In this document: piece after piece, positions 51,940-61,996 of the stretch | Layout of the letters: every line of letters starts with the position of its first letter | Position numbering within the stretch: position 1 is the first letter of the stretch | NCBI GenBank assembly: GCA_036365455.1 | Contig: JAWQUS010000008.1 | Span: forward strand, 23,543,501-23,607,500 | Origin: Macrosoma leucophasiata | Taxonomy: Eukaryota > Arthropoda > Insecta > Lepidoptera > Hedylidae | DNA length: 64,000 bases | Direction of reading: 5' to 3' | Program-made: the position numbers and the translations under genes | The notes under the pieces: generated by a model | What the model saw: the letters and a program-made list of their open reading frames with translations, nothing else | Databases searched by the model: none | Told to the model about the DNA's origin: nothing

Positions 51940-52125
51940 GACATGAAAAGAGGCATGCCCCGATGGTTCGGGCATATAGAAAGAATGTCGAATGAGCGAA
52001 CATAAACAGATGTAAAACGCGAATGTGGATGGTTGCAGAGGCCCAGGAAGACTAAGACTGACCTTCCATGGCCAAATAGGTCGAATACTGTCTAAGCGTG
52101 GAGTCAAAAGCCTTAAGAATGAACA
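51940..52125 (+). pseudogene. LINE K copy 4, short C-terminal fragment
   Basis: Includes CGATGGTTCGGGCATATAGA (the RWFGHIE codons), AGAGGCCCAGGAAGACTAAG and CATGGCCAAATAGGTCGA. Several indels break the frame. Confidence 0.65.
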
Positions 52126-52189
52126 GCAGAAAGTAATGCGACGGCCGTGGTCACGAGTAGACTGCTGCTCCTTAGACGATGACACCATG

Positions 52190-52556
52190 TCATCGTCTCG
52201 TACCCGCGCCAGTTCTTCGAACTACCCGCGGTTGGTCGTCATTATTTCGATTCAATACATTAAGGTCCCGACACACAACACTCACAACATCCGACGATTT
52301 ATCCGACGATACATCCCGACGCCTACAATGCCCGATAACCGGATTCCACGAAACTGACAACCTATATCCATCCTCCCGGTTGAAATTTTTGTATTTTCTG
52401 ATTTCAACCGCTTCACGTACCATCCTATTATAGTAGTGACGTTCAGTGGAGAGGATTTTCGGGTTGTGAAGTTCGATCCAGTGGTTTGGTCCCGACTCCA
52501 GTAGATGCTCCGCGATCGCTGACTTGTTCACCTGGCGATTCTTAACTGCGAGTGTC
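52190..52556 (-). pseudogene. Penelope-like element: C-terminal GIY-YIG endonuclease fragment
   Basis: The minus-strand frame reads KNRQVNKSAIAEHLLESGPN, HWIELHNPKILSTERHYYNR, MVREAVEIRKYKNFNREDGY and RLSVSWNPVI. The order S-A-x-A-E-H, E-R-x-Y-x-R-x-x-R-E-A-x-E-I and N-R-D/E-x-G-Y/F-x-L-x-x-x-W-x-P is characteristic of the end of the GIY-YIG endonuclease domain of Penelope-like retroelements. The GIY-YIG motif itself and the reverse transcriptase are missing, so it is 5'-truncated. The C-terminal 40 residues are arginine- and aspartate-rich and unlike the core. The fragment itself has no internal stop. Confidence 0.75.
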
Positions 52557-52737
52557 GAGGTAAATACTTCGATTAAAATAGTACGCGATTAAGTCCCGTT
52601 TACAATATAAAAATATGAATACAAATCGTGAAAGTTTAAAACAATTAAGCAGAAAGTAAGTCATGTTTTGTTAATTACGTCATCTAACACCAAAATGACA
52701 CAGTTTCGAGTAGTTTTATGTTTAGAAATAAACGAAT

Positions 52738-52865
52738 TACCTTAAGCCTCAGGTGTGGCAACGCATCTATATTGAAATTGATTGCTGGTTTCTTGGAATA
52801 TAGGCTACACTTTCCATCAATGTAAGCTGTATGCTTATTCGCCACCACATTACATTAATAAAAAT
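52738..52865 (+). mobile_element. SINE-A 3' part, decayed
   Basis: CCTTAAGCCTCAGGTGTGGC to TTCGCCACCACATTACAT; diverged. Confidence 0.6.
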
Positions 52866-52904
52866 TAAGCTTTCATTCGTTTTTTAAACTATCTCAGTAG
52901 ACTT

Positions 52905-53190
52905 CTGGTAGCAAGCCACTTTTACTACCATGGGGTCCTGGGTTCGATTTCCAGATCGGGAGCTATTAGAGATGGGTGTAAAATCGTTTATATATGTATC
53001 TTCCGGTCTCTAACGGGGTAGGCAGAGAGTGTGGAACGCCAGCTCCGGTATCTTGTAGTTTGGTAACGTGCCCGGAGATGTCAATAGGCTAGTCACCTGT
53101 TACATGCGCCAAAACGTTACCGGCGAAACGGGCTTGTATGCATGCAATTACCTCTGCCTACCGCTTCGAGGATTACAGGCGTGAAGATAA
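52905..53190 (+). mobile_element. SINE-C copy 9, rearranged
   Basis: Has the B box GGTTCGATTTC and the GATTACAGGCGTGAAG end. The middle (53003-53040) is replaced by a piece of the LINE K 3' end (TCTAACGGGGTAGGCAGAGA), a chimera. Confidence 0.7.
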
Positions 53191-53490
53191 ATTTATAAGT
53201 TAGTTTTTTTTATTTAAATTAAAACAGAAGGGACAAGTTCCATGTTGAGCTCGCGCCTTGTACAAGATATCAAAAGATAGAGAAAAATAATTTGAATCGT
53301 TGTTTTTTTTGTCGAAAATATTTATTTATTGCTACTAAAAATAAGGATGTAACATCCTTATTTTTGAAATATAAGTACTTACGACAATTAATTGAAGGTA
53401 TAATACATTATTTGAATAGCTGAAGATGATTGCTTCCTCTCTCAATATAGCGTACAAGGTGCAGGCCCAAGCTCCATACATTTTGGGAAC
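53191..53490. other. AT-rich DNA with a MITE end
   Basis: An AATAAGGATGTAAC / ACATCCTTATTTT inverted pair lies at about 53339-53368, and a block like the right end of the 38.1-kb MITE lies at 53470-53500. Confidence 0.4.
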
Positions 53491-53619
53491 GTCTCCTTCA
53501 ATCGAGTGATGCTAAATTTAGGCCTAAATTAGAGAGCCTTTTGTACTCGTCGATTGCTTGGTGAAGTAGACTAATGCCGTCTTGAGCTGCTTTTAGGTAT
53601 ACATCTGGGATGTTAGGGA

Positions 53620-54000
53620 GCTCTGTAACCGTAACCGCAACTATCGGATAGCCGATATAAAAAATATCCGTATCTGCAACCGAAACTATCGTATATCCGA
53701 TATATAAAATTATCCGTATACATAACCGAAACTGAAATAAAAGTTTGGGATAATATTGGACAGAGGCGTCACACAAGCCGCGGGCGACATTTGCATTATT
53801 TGTTAACAACTGTTGCCGTCTTATAATACTTGTAAATAAGTAACATAAAATCAATTTCACATTCACGAATTTGTATTTTACTTTTGAAATTGTAACCGAA
53901 ATTATCCAAAACTAACGGATAATTCGAAATAATTTTATATCCCTATACGTATCCGTAATAATTCCTATATCCGTATTCGAAATTTCATATAACAAAAATA
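53620..54000. repeat. ATCCG/CCGAAA-rich subterminal-type repeats
   Basis: Many imperfect copies of TATCCGTAT, AACCGAAACTATCG and CGATATA occur over 380 bases. The open frame across part of this (53498-53866, minus) reads as low-similarity sequence with no domain, so I do not call it a gene. The pattern recalls the hAT remnant at 32.8-33.5 kb. Confidence 0.4.
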
Positions 54001-54805
54001 AAAAAAAGTAGTATTCATGCAACCAAAAGAACCTGCAAAAATTTTAAACAGAACGATTGACTACGCGGCGTAGCGTTCTGCTACGAAATTAACTACGAGT
54101 TTATTTCTGAATAATTCTTAAAAAAATATATTTATTTTACGTTATATGCTTTACATACTTTCACATTTATAATAGAAATAAGATTGTGCAGAATTTTACA
54201 TCTATTCAAATATTTTAAAATTGAAACCTAAATAGAAACAGGCATTTTTTTTTTCGAAGTGTAACTATTTTAGTCATGGAATTGAACCCTCAAGCGTTCA
54301 TTAGTGGTTAATTATGAAAGCATACATTTTAAAATGATCCCAGGTTACGAAAACCAACCAACCAGCCTCAGCGAGCTAATAGTAAAACTAAACCTAAATG
54401 CTTAAAGTGAAGGTCCACTTTCCTGTAGCATTCGTATTTATTTCGATTGAACCTCCAGAGACCTATGTAATCCGAGTACAACTGCGGACAATTTATATGA
54501 AACCATCCGCAGAGGCCAATTGATGCGGGGCGAATAATAAATAATTTCTTTTCTCCGCTAAAATAATTAACTCTCCTCATAAATTTAATATTAAAAGTCA
54601 TTGTTTAATTTTCAAATCTAATTCTGAGAAATTGAAAAATCACTTATGATTTTAACTTTAGAACAGTTTGTTGTTTTTAATTTGGTATAACAAATTGTTA
54701 AATAACTTTGTCTACCAGAATTAGAGAAACATCAAACCAGCAAGCAAGCGAGCAAGCAGCGAGAGAAACATATCTTATTAAATCTTTCTTACTGTTGGAG
54801 GCCAT
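54001..54805. other. Unassigned AT-rich DNA
   Basis: No gene or shared repeat recognised over about 800 bases. A CAAGCAAGCGAGCAAGCAGC stretch lies near 54740. Confidence 0.3.
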
Positions 54806-55072
54806 TGATAGGTAGAGCTCCAGTGACGGAGTTCGCGGTCGTAGGCACCAGCGCATTGCCTAATTTACTTGCCGCTAAATGGTAATGTTCATTACTGTCG
54901 TGTTCCGGTCAGGTGGTAATGTACGGCCCCGTAATTTCCGGCACAGAGGCATAATTCTTCAGGAGTGGCAATGCATCTACATTGAAACCTCCAGTCTCAT
55001 GTAGATGTTTTTATGTATTACTTACCATCAATGTAAACTGTATGCATGTTTCCCACTTCATTAAATAAAAAA
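54806..55072 (+). mobile_element. SINE-A copy, diverged at the 3' end
   Basis: The 5' half is close to consensus (GTAGAGCTCCAGTGACGG); the 3' half shows several deletions (CATAATTCTTCAGGAGTGGC). Confidence 0.75.
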
Positions 55073-55147
55073 AAATTAATATACCATAATCGCCACACTT
55101 GGCTGGCGGATTGGTGATCGCAGTGGCTTTAGTTTTATCTTAACTTA

Positions 55148-55338
55148 AATAAATAAATAGGCTTACACTCACAGCCTTACATATATAAACCTGTGTCGTG
55201 GGTGCCGTTGTATACATACAACACACACACAAACACCCAGATCCGAAACAAATATCTGTATGCCATAACGGTGCGGGAATCGCGACCCTTCGAAAGAATC
55301 AAACGGTCATCGCCCACCGCTGGACCAACCAGATCGTC
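55148..55338 (-). mobile_element. SINE-D copy 5
   Basis: Minus-strand copy with a 12-15 bp deletion between the body and the B-box region (GCCATAACGGTGCGGGAATC). Confidence 0.75.
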
Positions 55339-55391
55339 AAAATAAGTACAGTGCTCATCAAGAAATATTGCACATCGAGCTTAGGAAAGAA

Positions 55392-55510
55392 AAAATCGGC
55401 TAGTTTCGACTTCGTAGAGCGTTATCTCTGCTGCACACTGCCGACGTAAGCACTGATAGTTTGGTATTGGTCAGAACATAATCAAAATGGTCGACAAACG
55501 AAACATAGAG
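55392..55510 (+). mobile_element. MITE family H fragment
   Basis: Matches 7510-7620 (GCTAGTTTCGACTTCGTAGA, GCGTTATCTCTGCTGCACAC, AAAATGGTCGACA). The right palindromic half is absent. Confidence 0.65.
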
Positions 55511-55545
55511 TCCAGTCAATGACAGGTAATATGCTAAATATTTGT

Positions 55546-55787
55546 ATATATGTATGTATGAATCTTCACGCCAGGTCCCTAACGGGATAGGCAGAGAGTG
55601 TAGAGCGCCAGATATCCCGGTTCTGACAAACCTCTCGTGCCTCGTCTACTTTAATCATTCTCTTCATACATGCACGCCGATTCCGAAGACTTTTGATCCC
55701 ACCATCAGACAGAACTCGACCTATTTGGTCATGGTAGGTCAGTCTTGGTCTTCCTGGGCCTCTGTTATACCTTTATTTTGGCGTTCT
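55546..55787 (-). pseudogene. LINE K copy 5, 3' end
   Basis: Carries the last 240 bases (GTCCCTAACGGGATAGGCAG, GTAGGTCAGTCTTGGTCTTC) and stops in the GRPR-coding block. Confidence 0.7.
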
Positions 55788-55885
55788 AAGAGCTTTCTCA
55801 AAAGTCTCATATATTCTCGTGTCTGTGTCGGAAGTTATACGAGGTCAAAGGTCAAAGTAGAAGAAGATTAAGGTTAAAGAAGGAA

Positions 55886-56250
55886 GCGCGCATGGCCCAG
55901 CGGCTGGTGTAGATTGTAAGCGATCTCCTCGGTTAAGCACTACGGGCGCGGTCGGGTAGTGTGATGGGTGACCGCTAGTGGCAAATTAAATGCGCGTTTC
56001 CGTGCTTCGGAGGGCACGTTAAGCCGTCGGTCCCGGTTGCTATCGATGAATAGCAGTCGTTAAACCTTGTCGGAGGCCTTATGATGGGCGGTTTGAAAAC
56101 ATCCGACAGTGGGTTGGCCACTAACCCACCCACCTCCACCAATCCGCATTGGAGCAGCGTGGTGGAGTAAGCTCCAGGCCTCCCCCCAAAAAAGGGGAGA
56201 GACTCGTGCCCAGCAGTGGGACGTATAATGGGTTGCCATTATTATTATTA
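55886..56250 (+). mobile_element. SINE-B copy 6, adjoining the Dong-like LINE
   Basis: Full-length plus-strand copy (GCGCGCATGGCCCAGCGG to CCCAGCAGTGGGACGTATAA) with a tail of ATT units at about 56237-56252, where the LINE begins. Confidence 0.9.
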
Positions 56251-56252
56251 TT

Positions 56253-56390
56253 CCACTTATTTATTTACTTAACTTATTTTATAATTTTTTACATATATAT
56301 GTATAAAAAAAAAAAACAACAAATATATATATAAAAAATTAAAAAATAGTGTGCCGCCGGCAGCGAGAGCAGGGTCCAAGCTGCCGGTGG
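56253..56390 (-). other. 3' UTR of the Dong/R4-like LINE
   Basis: About 140 bases after the TAA stop: a GC-rich block (GTGTGCCGCCGGCAGCGAGA on the plus strand) and then an A/T-rich end meeting ATT repeats. Confidence 0.7.
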
Positions 56391-59300
56391 TTAGGGACAC
56401 AGAGACAGGAACCTCCTCACTATGCGTGCCGTGCCGAGGAGTACTGCTTTCTGTATCAGACCCTTGATCCATCCACCTAGCGAGAGCCTCTTGAGATGTT
56501 GGTCGAGGCTCTTCGCTATCAGCCCGTTCACCGATACGACTATCGGCACAATGATGGCCGAATCCACATCCCACATGGCGACAACCTCGTGAGCCAGATC
56601 AAGATATTTTATTTCCTTGTCTTTTTCGGCTTTCACGAGATTCTCATCATGCGGGACGGTGATGTCGATCATCATTACGCGGCGCTCCGAGCGATCTATC
56701 ACCACTATATCAGGCTTATTGGCAACAATAGTCCTGTCAGTGATGATAGATCGGTCCCAATACATCGTGACATGGTCATTTTCCAGAACTGGGTCGGGCA
56801 CATACCTGTAGTACGGCACCTCCGCGGCTACAAGACCGTATTTCAAGGCAAGTTGCTGATGGATTATCCTGGCTACTTGGTTGTGTCTGTGCAAGTATTC
56901 GCCGTTGGCAAGACTCGAACAGCCGGAAACAATATGCCTGATTGATTCACCCGGTCGATGGCATGCCCGACATATGTCGACCGTTCCATCCTTCAGGATA
57001 AACTTCCGGTAGTTGTTGGTCATTACCACTTCGTCCATAATTGCACAAACAAAACCTTCGGTTTCCCCAAAGAGGTCACCGAATCGTAGCCAGGCCACAG
57101 AAGCTAAGAAATCTACATCGGGCCCATGGAGGGCCCGGTAAAAACGCCCGTGTAGCTCCTTGCCTTGCCATACAATCCTGCGGTCGCTAGTCGTGAGCAC
57201 CTCAGGTTTGCGCCAGTTCTTTTTAGCCAAAGAGAGTGGGGTGAGTCCGCTGTCGACCGCCACCACATCCCGATGCATCTCTCCGCCGGCGGTCAGAAAG
57301 TATTCTCGGAGATTACACACCTCACGGTTGTGTAGGGTCTTAGCGCTTAGAACGCCACGACCCCCACATCTCCGTGGGATGTATAATCTCATCACCGAAG
57401 ACCGTGGGTGATGCATGCGGTGCGCTGTCAGTAAAGAGCGAACTCGCCTGTCAAGGGCATCCAGTTCGGTCTGAGTCCACTTGAGTATGCCGAAGGAGTA
57501 CAGCAAGACCGGCATGACCCAACCGTTGAAGGCGCGCACCCTATTACCGCCCGACAAAAGACTTTTCAGTACTTTTGTCAGGCGACCAAAGAAACGTTCC
57601 TTCAACGATTGTCTCATCTCGACCTCGCGTATACCTAAGGCCTCCGCCATACCCAAGTACTTATAGCTCTCGGTGGCAGAGAGGTTTCGGAACGGGATGG
57701 AACCCGGGAGATTCATTCCCTCGGATTCCGTTATCTGCCCCTGTCGTACATGCATAACAGCGCATTTTTCGATTCCGAATTCCATCCTGATAGAGTTACT
57801 GAAGTTTTCAGTTACCTTCAGTAGCTCAGACAGGTTGGAATTACTGGAACCGAACAATTTCAGGTCATCCATGTATAGCAGGTGAGATATCGTCCGACCA
57901 CCTCTTCGCAACCGATAGCCAAGCCCCGAAGCCTCTAGCAGCGTGCTGAGAGGATTCAGGGCCAGGCAAAACCATAAGGGGCTCAGACTATCGCCCTGGA
58001 AAATGCCCCTGGCAATTCTCACAGGTTCGCCAACCGCCAGGGGCTGCCGAGACCCTGGATAGCGAAGAACCGTACTCCACTGCAGCATACATGAGCCCAG
58101 AAAGGCCCGAAGAGTTGAATGAATTTTATACAACTCCAGGACCCGCATGAGCCATGTATGCGGCACGGAATCGTAGGCCTTCTTATAATCTATCCAGCAT
58201 GTCGACAGACTCTTTCGGTTACGACGAACCTGCTGGCTAATTGCCATGTCTATGAGGAGTAGCTCCTTAGTACCGCGGGACCCACTCCTACATCCATTCT
58301 GAGAGAGAGACAAGATGGAGGAGTCTTCAATGTGTTTAGTTATTTTAACTCTCAGAATGGATGTAAGAACCTTATAAACCGTCGGTAGACAAGTTATTGG
58401 TCTATAATTTTTGGGTTCCGCGGTACTACCTGATTTATGGAGCAGGTGGGTCACACCAGTCGTTAGAAACTGTGGGAGTGAGCCTGATTCCAGAGATGCC
58501 TGGAACTGGATTGCTAAACGAGCGTGCGAACTTCGTAGCCACTTTAACCAGAAATTATGCAGTCCGTCCGGTCCCGGCGATTTCCAGTTCGGCATCGGAC
58601 GGACTGCATTGGCTACGTCTTCTTCTGTGATACTTATAGAATTCATTTCTTGTATTGGTTCGCACGCTCTTTCAACATCCTGCATCCAGTCACCCTCAGA
58701 GTGATCGACCGGTTCCGACCAGATGCTGCGCCAAAATGAAAGCATAGCGTCATCATCTGGCCGACTCCGGTCAGCCACTCCTTGGTTAGGCCGCTCCCAC
58801 ATTCTATAGACCCTCCTTTGATCACTTTGGAACATGCTATTCTGTTCGTACCGGTCCACGCGTTCTTTATAACGCCTAATCCGGTTTGCCCATGCATAAA
58901 CTTTCTGCTTCAGGAAGTCAATGCGCTCTGTGAGGCGAGCTGGATAGTCCTGGGGGCTGACTCCAGTCCCTGAAAACGCCCGCCTCACAAAACGCACCAC
59001 CCTTGGGCGTGTATTGCCCATCCTGAAGCAGATTAGCTTGCCAATGAGTGCTCTGGCCTCAGCGATACGCCGCTCGATCCGGCACTGCCAGACTGGCGAT
59101 GTAGGTTTCGGCCGCGTAGCTGTATCAGAACTTGGTAACTTGACACGAGCTACACGGCACACCGCGACAGCCGCGCAGTACAGAATCGAGTGAGTATCAC
59201 CGAGATTTTCGCTGTTGTCAATGTATTCTGGCAACAGCGAATTCAGAGCACACACTAGCGCCACATTCCGTTTATGCATGGGCAACCGAGGCAAACGTGG

Positions 59301-59999
59301 CCTATCCGCGGGCAAAGTGGACCGGTATTCACGAAGAGCATGCTCCAAGGCGCTCCTCAATTGATCAATGCTTCGGGTACTTACAGTTGTTACCTGGTCT
59401 ACCTCCTCCCCATCAACGGGTTCCGGTGCATTCGCTATAATGTTTTGTTGCGTCGGTACCGTAGGTGGTGGTGGGGCAGGGGTTGAGCGGTAACCCTGCA
59501 TCTCGCTGCGTAGCCGATCAAGTACACTGTCATTCAGCATGCGTCCACGCTGAATGACACGCACCTGATCCGATAGACGTTGGCTCGACACGTTGACTGA
59601 TGGTTCGAGAGTCTGAAACAGAGGCAGCATACGACTACGATACGCAGTAAGGTTAGTTCCCCCCTCTGTAGCCCCGAAATATGCGCGCATGACATTTTCA
59701 TTAAGTGTAGGTGTCCATTTCATGCGCTGCACGTTACCACCGGTAGCGGGGACCCTGCTCGGGGCCGGTTGGCCTCGAGGTCCCAAGCCGGCCGGTAGCC
59801 GGGGTCTTCCACGTCGTCGCGTAGGTGTTGGTGTCGACGGCGGGGAATGGTACTCGTCACTGGAGCTCGACGCAGCTGCGGTGGCCGGTGACACTGCACT
59901 CTCGGAGGAAGCGGTGGCCGGCGGTTGCGAGGCGGAGCTCAGCGACAAGCCCGGAGCTGGTGTGTGTGCTGTACGTCTGGCAGTTGCTCTCGTTATCAT
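56391..59999 (-). CDS. Dong/R4-clade LINE polyprotein: reverse transcriptase with restriction-like endonuclease
   Basis: One intact ORF of about 1,202 residues from the ATG at 59999 (five more in-frame codons, GTG to AGA, lie upstream) to TAA at 56391. Numbering includes those five. A Ser/Pro-rich N-terminus holds an AT-hook-like RRRGRPRL (66-73). The reverse transcriptase has NYRPITCLPTVYKVL, WIDYKKAYDSVPH (D609), GIFQGDSLSPLWF (about 662-674) and YMDD (714-717). A CCHC knuckle CRACHRPGESIRHIVSGC starts at 1015. A restriction-like endonuclease follows, with KPDIVVIDRSERRVMMIDIT (D1102, D1117) and lysines after it. This order (RT, CCHC, PD-D endonuclease in one ORF, no AP endonuclease) marks the R2/R4 group; the IDYKKAYDSVPH and GIFQGDSLSPLWF blocks fit R4/Dong best. 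No stops or frameshifts, so it may be active. Confidence 0.92.
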   Translation of the reverse strand: MITRATARRTAHTPAPGLSLSSASQPPATASSESAVSPATAAASSSSDEYHSPPSTPTPTRRRGRPRLPAGLGPRGQPAPSRVPATGGNVQRMKWTPTLNENVMRAYFGATEGGTNLTAYRSRMLPLFQTLEPSVNVSSQRLSDQVRVIQRGRMLNDSVLDRLRSEMQGYRSTPAPPPPTVPTQQNIIANAPEPVDGEEVDQVTTVSTRSIDQLRSALEHALREYRSTLPADRPRLPRLPMHKRNVALVCALNSLLPEYIDNSENLGDTHSILYCAAVAVCRVARVKLPSSDTATRPKPTSPVWQCRIERRIAEARALIGKLICFRMGNTRPRVVRFVRRAFSGTGVSPQDYPARLTERIDFLKQKVYAWANRIRRYKERVDRYEQNSMFQSDQRRVYRMWERPNQGVADRSRPDDDAMLSFWRSIWSEPVDHSEGDWMQDVERACEPIQEMNSISITEEDVANAVRPMPNWKSPGPDGLHNFWLKWLRSSHARLAIQFQASLESGSLPQFLTTGVTHLLHKSGSTAEPKNYRPITCLPTVYKVLTSILRVKITKHIEDSSILSLSQNGCRSGSRGTKELLLIDMAISQQVRRNRKSLSTCWIDYKKAYDSVPHTWLMRVLELYKIHSTLRAFLGSCMLQWSTVLRYPGSRQPLAVGEPVRIARGIFQGDSLSPLWFCLALNPLSTLLEASGLGYRLRRGGRTISHLLYMDDLKLFGSSNSNLSELLKVTENFSNSIRMEFGIEKCAVMHVRQGQITESEGMNLPGSIPFRNLSATESYKYLGMAEALGIREVEMRQSLKERFFGRLTKVLKSLLSGGNRVRAFNGWVMPVLLYSFGILKWTQTELDALDRRVRSLLTAHRMHHPRSSVMRLYIPRRCGGRGVLSAKTLHNREVCNLREYFLTAGGEMHRDVVAVDSGLTPLSLAKKNWRKPEVLTTSDRRIVWQGKELHGRFYRALHGPDVDFLASVAWLRFGDLFGETEGFVCAIMDEVVMTNNYRKFILKDGTVDICRACHRPGESIRHIVSGCSSLANGEYLHRHNQVARIIHQQLALKYGLVAAEVPYYRYVPDPVLENDHVTMYWDRSIITDRTIVANKPDIVVIDRSERRVMMIDITVPHDENLVKAEKDKEIKYLDLAHEVVAMWDVDSAIIVPIVVSVNGLIAKSLDQHLKRLSLGGWIKGLIQKAVLLGTARIVRRFLSLCP

Positions 60000-61061
60000 T
60001 CTTCCATTTCTCACTCGTTGTTAAACATTATATTTCTTCCGGTATTTATTGTTGTTTATATTGTTGACGGTCGTGACATTTCTTTCTTGTCATCTTGTGC
60101 ATATTTATCTTCATATTTTTTCTAAATTGATTTTATAATTATTGAAAATTGCTTTGAACCTTTTCACTATTGTAGTTTATTGTGATTTTGTATTAAGATT
60201 TGGTTGTTTGCACGGATTTAAATTAAAAAGACATGATTTTTCGGAGAAAGGAATTTTGATGGCGTTCAGGCGGAGTGTTGCCGTATTTTTATTATTATTA
60301 TGTCTCTCGTCAGCACGGGGTCCAATTTGAACCCCGGACCTTTGTCAGGCTTGCGCGGGGACATGGGGGGTCCAACACGTAGAGGCCCTTTCGAGAATTT
60401 TGATCTACTTTGTAATGGGTTATATTCGGCGGGACCTCTCTCTGACTGCATCAATAGTTAATACAGACACAGACAGACCCCGCAGAATATAATGGGACTA
60501 TTGTAATGAAAAGTGATTTGCCAAACTTTGGGCTATGTGGGTGAACTGGGGGGACTAGCTGGCTGGGCCTATGGAGTGAGATCCGGCACCTGCCTATGTT
60601 CAACATCTCACATTATCGAATCCTACTTTAGGCAGGTGGTGACTCGCCTCTCCTTGGTGGGCCCCCCAAACAGCCAACCCGATGGTCGACAGGGGGCAAC
60701 ACTGTTGAGAGAGGCTGGGGGTGTCGAGAGGTGTGGCCCCGGTTTCACCATCACGAGCGAGTAATCTCGAGCTCGGAGCGGGCTTCCCCGCTATTATGCC
60801 TTTAGACACTTCCACCCCCGAGTGTATGGCTCTTTCAGAAATTTAGACAACAGCCTATTATCTAAATTTCTGCAAATGCCATACCTCTAGCGCCCCACTC
60901 AGACCGGCCAATGAAGGCAAGCCAGAGGTGAGAGACCTGATGCTCTGTCCGGCCGTACCTCTGTGTGGCGGACGAGGCGGAGCCCAGTTCTCTCGGAGGA
61001 ACTCGAGATGATGGTAGGGGGTGGTGTCGCTACTCACCAACAGCTCGCCACAAGCTGCTCT
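60000..61061 (-). promoter_or_regulatory. 5' UTR of the Dong/R4-like LINE
   Basis: About 1 kb upstream of the start codon, GC-richer in its distal part (60540-61060), without repeats shared elsewhere in the window. It contains a 62-residue minus-strand frame (60266-60454, GPLRVGPPMSPRKPDKGPGF) that is not in frame continuity with the main ORF; whether it is translated is unknown. A 23-bp-type hairpin (AAATTTAGACAACAG... with ATCTAAATTTC) lies near 60840-60872. The 5' boundary is placed at the TTA repeats (61062-61084). Confidence 0.55.
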
Positions 61062-61282
61062 GCCCCCTTATTATTATTATTATTATAGAATGGACACTTC
61101 GACGTCCCGCCCGATTTCCTCGCATCACCCAATCTCCTCCCCTCTTATGGGCGACGGTTGGAATTTTGTACGTGCTACGCACACAGGTGCACGTGTAAAT
61201 ACACGTCACTGTTGATATGTGTAATAGAGACCAAATTAAGCGTTTGTATGGAATTTTGGCGGAGTGTCCGCGGTGTGCCTAT
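61062..61282 (-). mobile_element. Repeat F copy 3 with (TTA)n tail
   Basis: Complete copy whose tail is 24 bases of TTA units (61062-61085) and which borders the LINE 5' end. Body as in copies 1 and 2. Confidence 0.75.
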
Positions 61283-61802
61283 ATTGTATATCAAATGGTG
61301 ATAAAATAGTCGCGTACATTTGCTGGATTCTAATGTCATGTTCGTTATGTGCCGGGGCAGCAAAAGTGGATCAATCGTAGGCTGATACTACCTTACGTGG
61401 TCCGCTACTGCGACAGCCTCCGAGCCGGCACAACGGTGAAATTTCTTTTAGAGTAGTCGGTGTGTCCTAAACAGCACATATTGATGTAATGGACCGGTGT
61501 CGATATTATCGTTCGGTAGTTTAATTATTTTTTTCTTTTAAAAGCGTTATAATTATTGAACGCTACACACTTTGTTGGAAATGTTGGAAGTACTAAAATA
61601 TGCCAAATTGGTACTTTCTAACTTAAATAGTCTTTGAGCTAAGCTACAGACAAACAGACGGACGGAAATGGTGAATCTGTAAGGGTTCCTTGACGGCTAC
61701 GGAACTTCACATTTATGGCAATACTGGAGTTTAAAATACACATTTTTTGAGAAACTTTCAAAAAGAAATGTTATAGATAGCATCAAAAACATTGCCACGT
61801 AA
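61283..61802. other. Unassigned DNA with a repeat L fragment
   Basis: 61600-61715 holds a fragment of repeat L (ACAAACAGACGGACGG, GACGGCTACGGAACTTC). No gene recognised. Confidence 0.35.
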
Positions 61803-61853
61803 AACGATCTCTGCCGAAAATTACGAGGCCGTACATTACCGTCTGACCGGAAC
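61803..61853 (-). mobile_element. SINE-A internal fragment
   Basis: GGCCGTACATTACCGTCTGA and flanks only. Confidence 0.5.
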
Positions 61854-61867
61854 GCAAGAAACGCAAT

Positions 61868-61920
61868 CTTTAAAAATAAAAATATATTTCACAAGCATGT
61901 GTTAATGCGAAATAATATAA
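61868..61920 (+). mobile_element. Retroposon G 3' fragment
   Basis: The last 50 bases of G (ATATTTCACAAGCATGTGTT, GCGAAATAATATAAA), 77 bases upstream of a full copy; a 5'-truncated relative in tandem. Confidence 0.65.
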
Positions 61921-61996
61921 ATCAATTATTAAGGGTAAAAGCGACTTCTTTACGATATTCAATAAACTGAAAAGTCTAATATATCGGTTGCCTAAC

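Noticed and set aside
53498..53866. 122-codon open frame on the minus strand
   Set aside because: It crosses the ATCCG-rich repeat region, has no recognisable domain, and its codons follow the repeat pattern.
7828..54806. Evenly repeated units as a possible CRISPR-like array
   Set aside because: Repeats are dispersed, hundreds of bases long and in both orientations, with tails; these are SINEs in a eukaryotic genome.
56496..60024. Several plus-strand open frames over the Dong-like LINE
   Set aside because: They are antisense to a protein with clear catalytic motifs.
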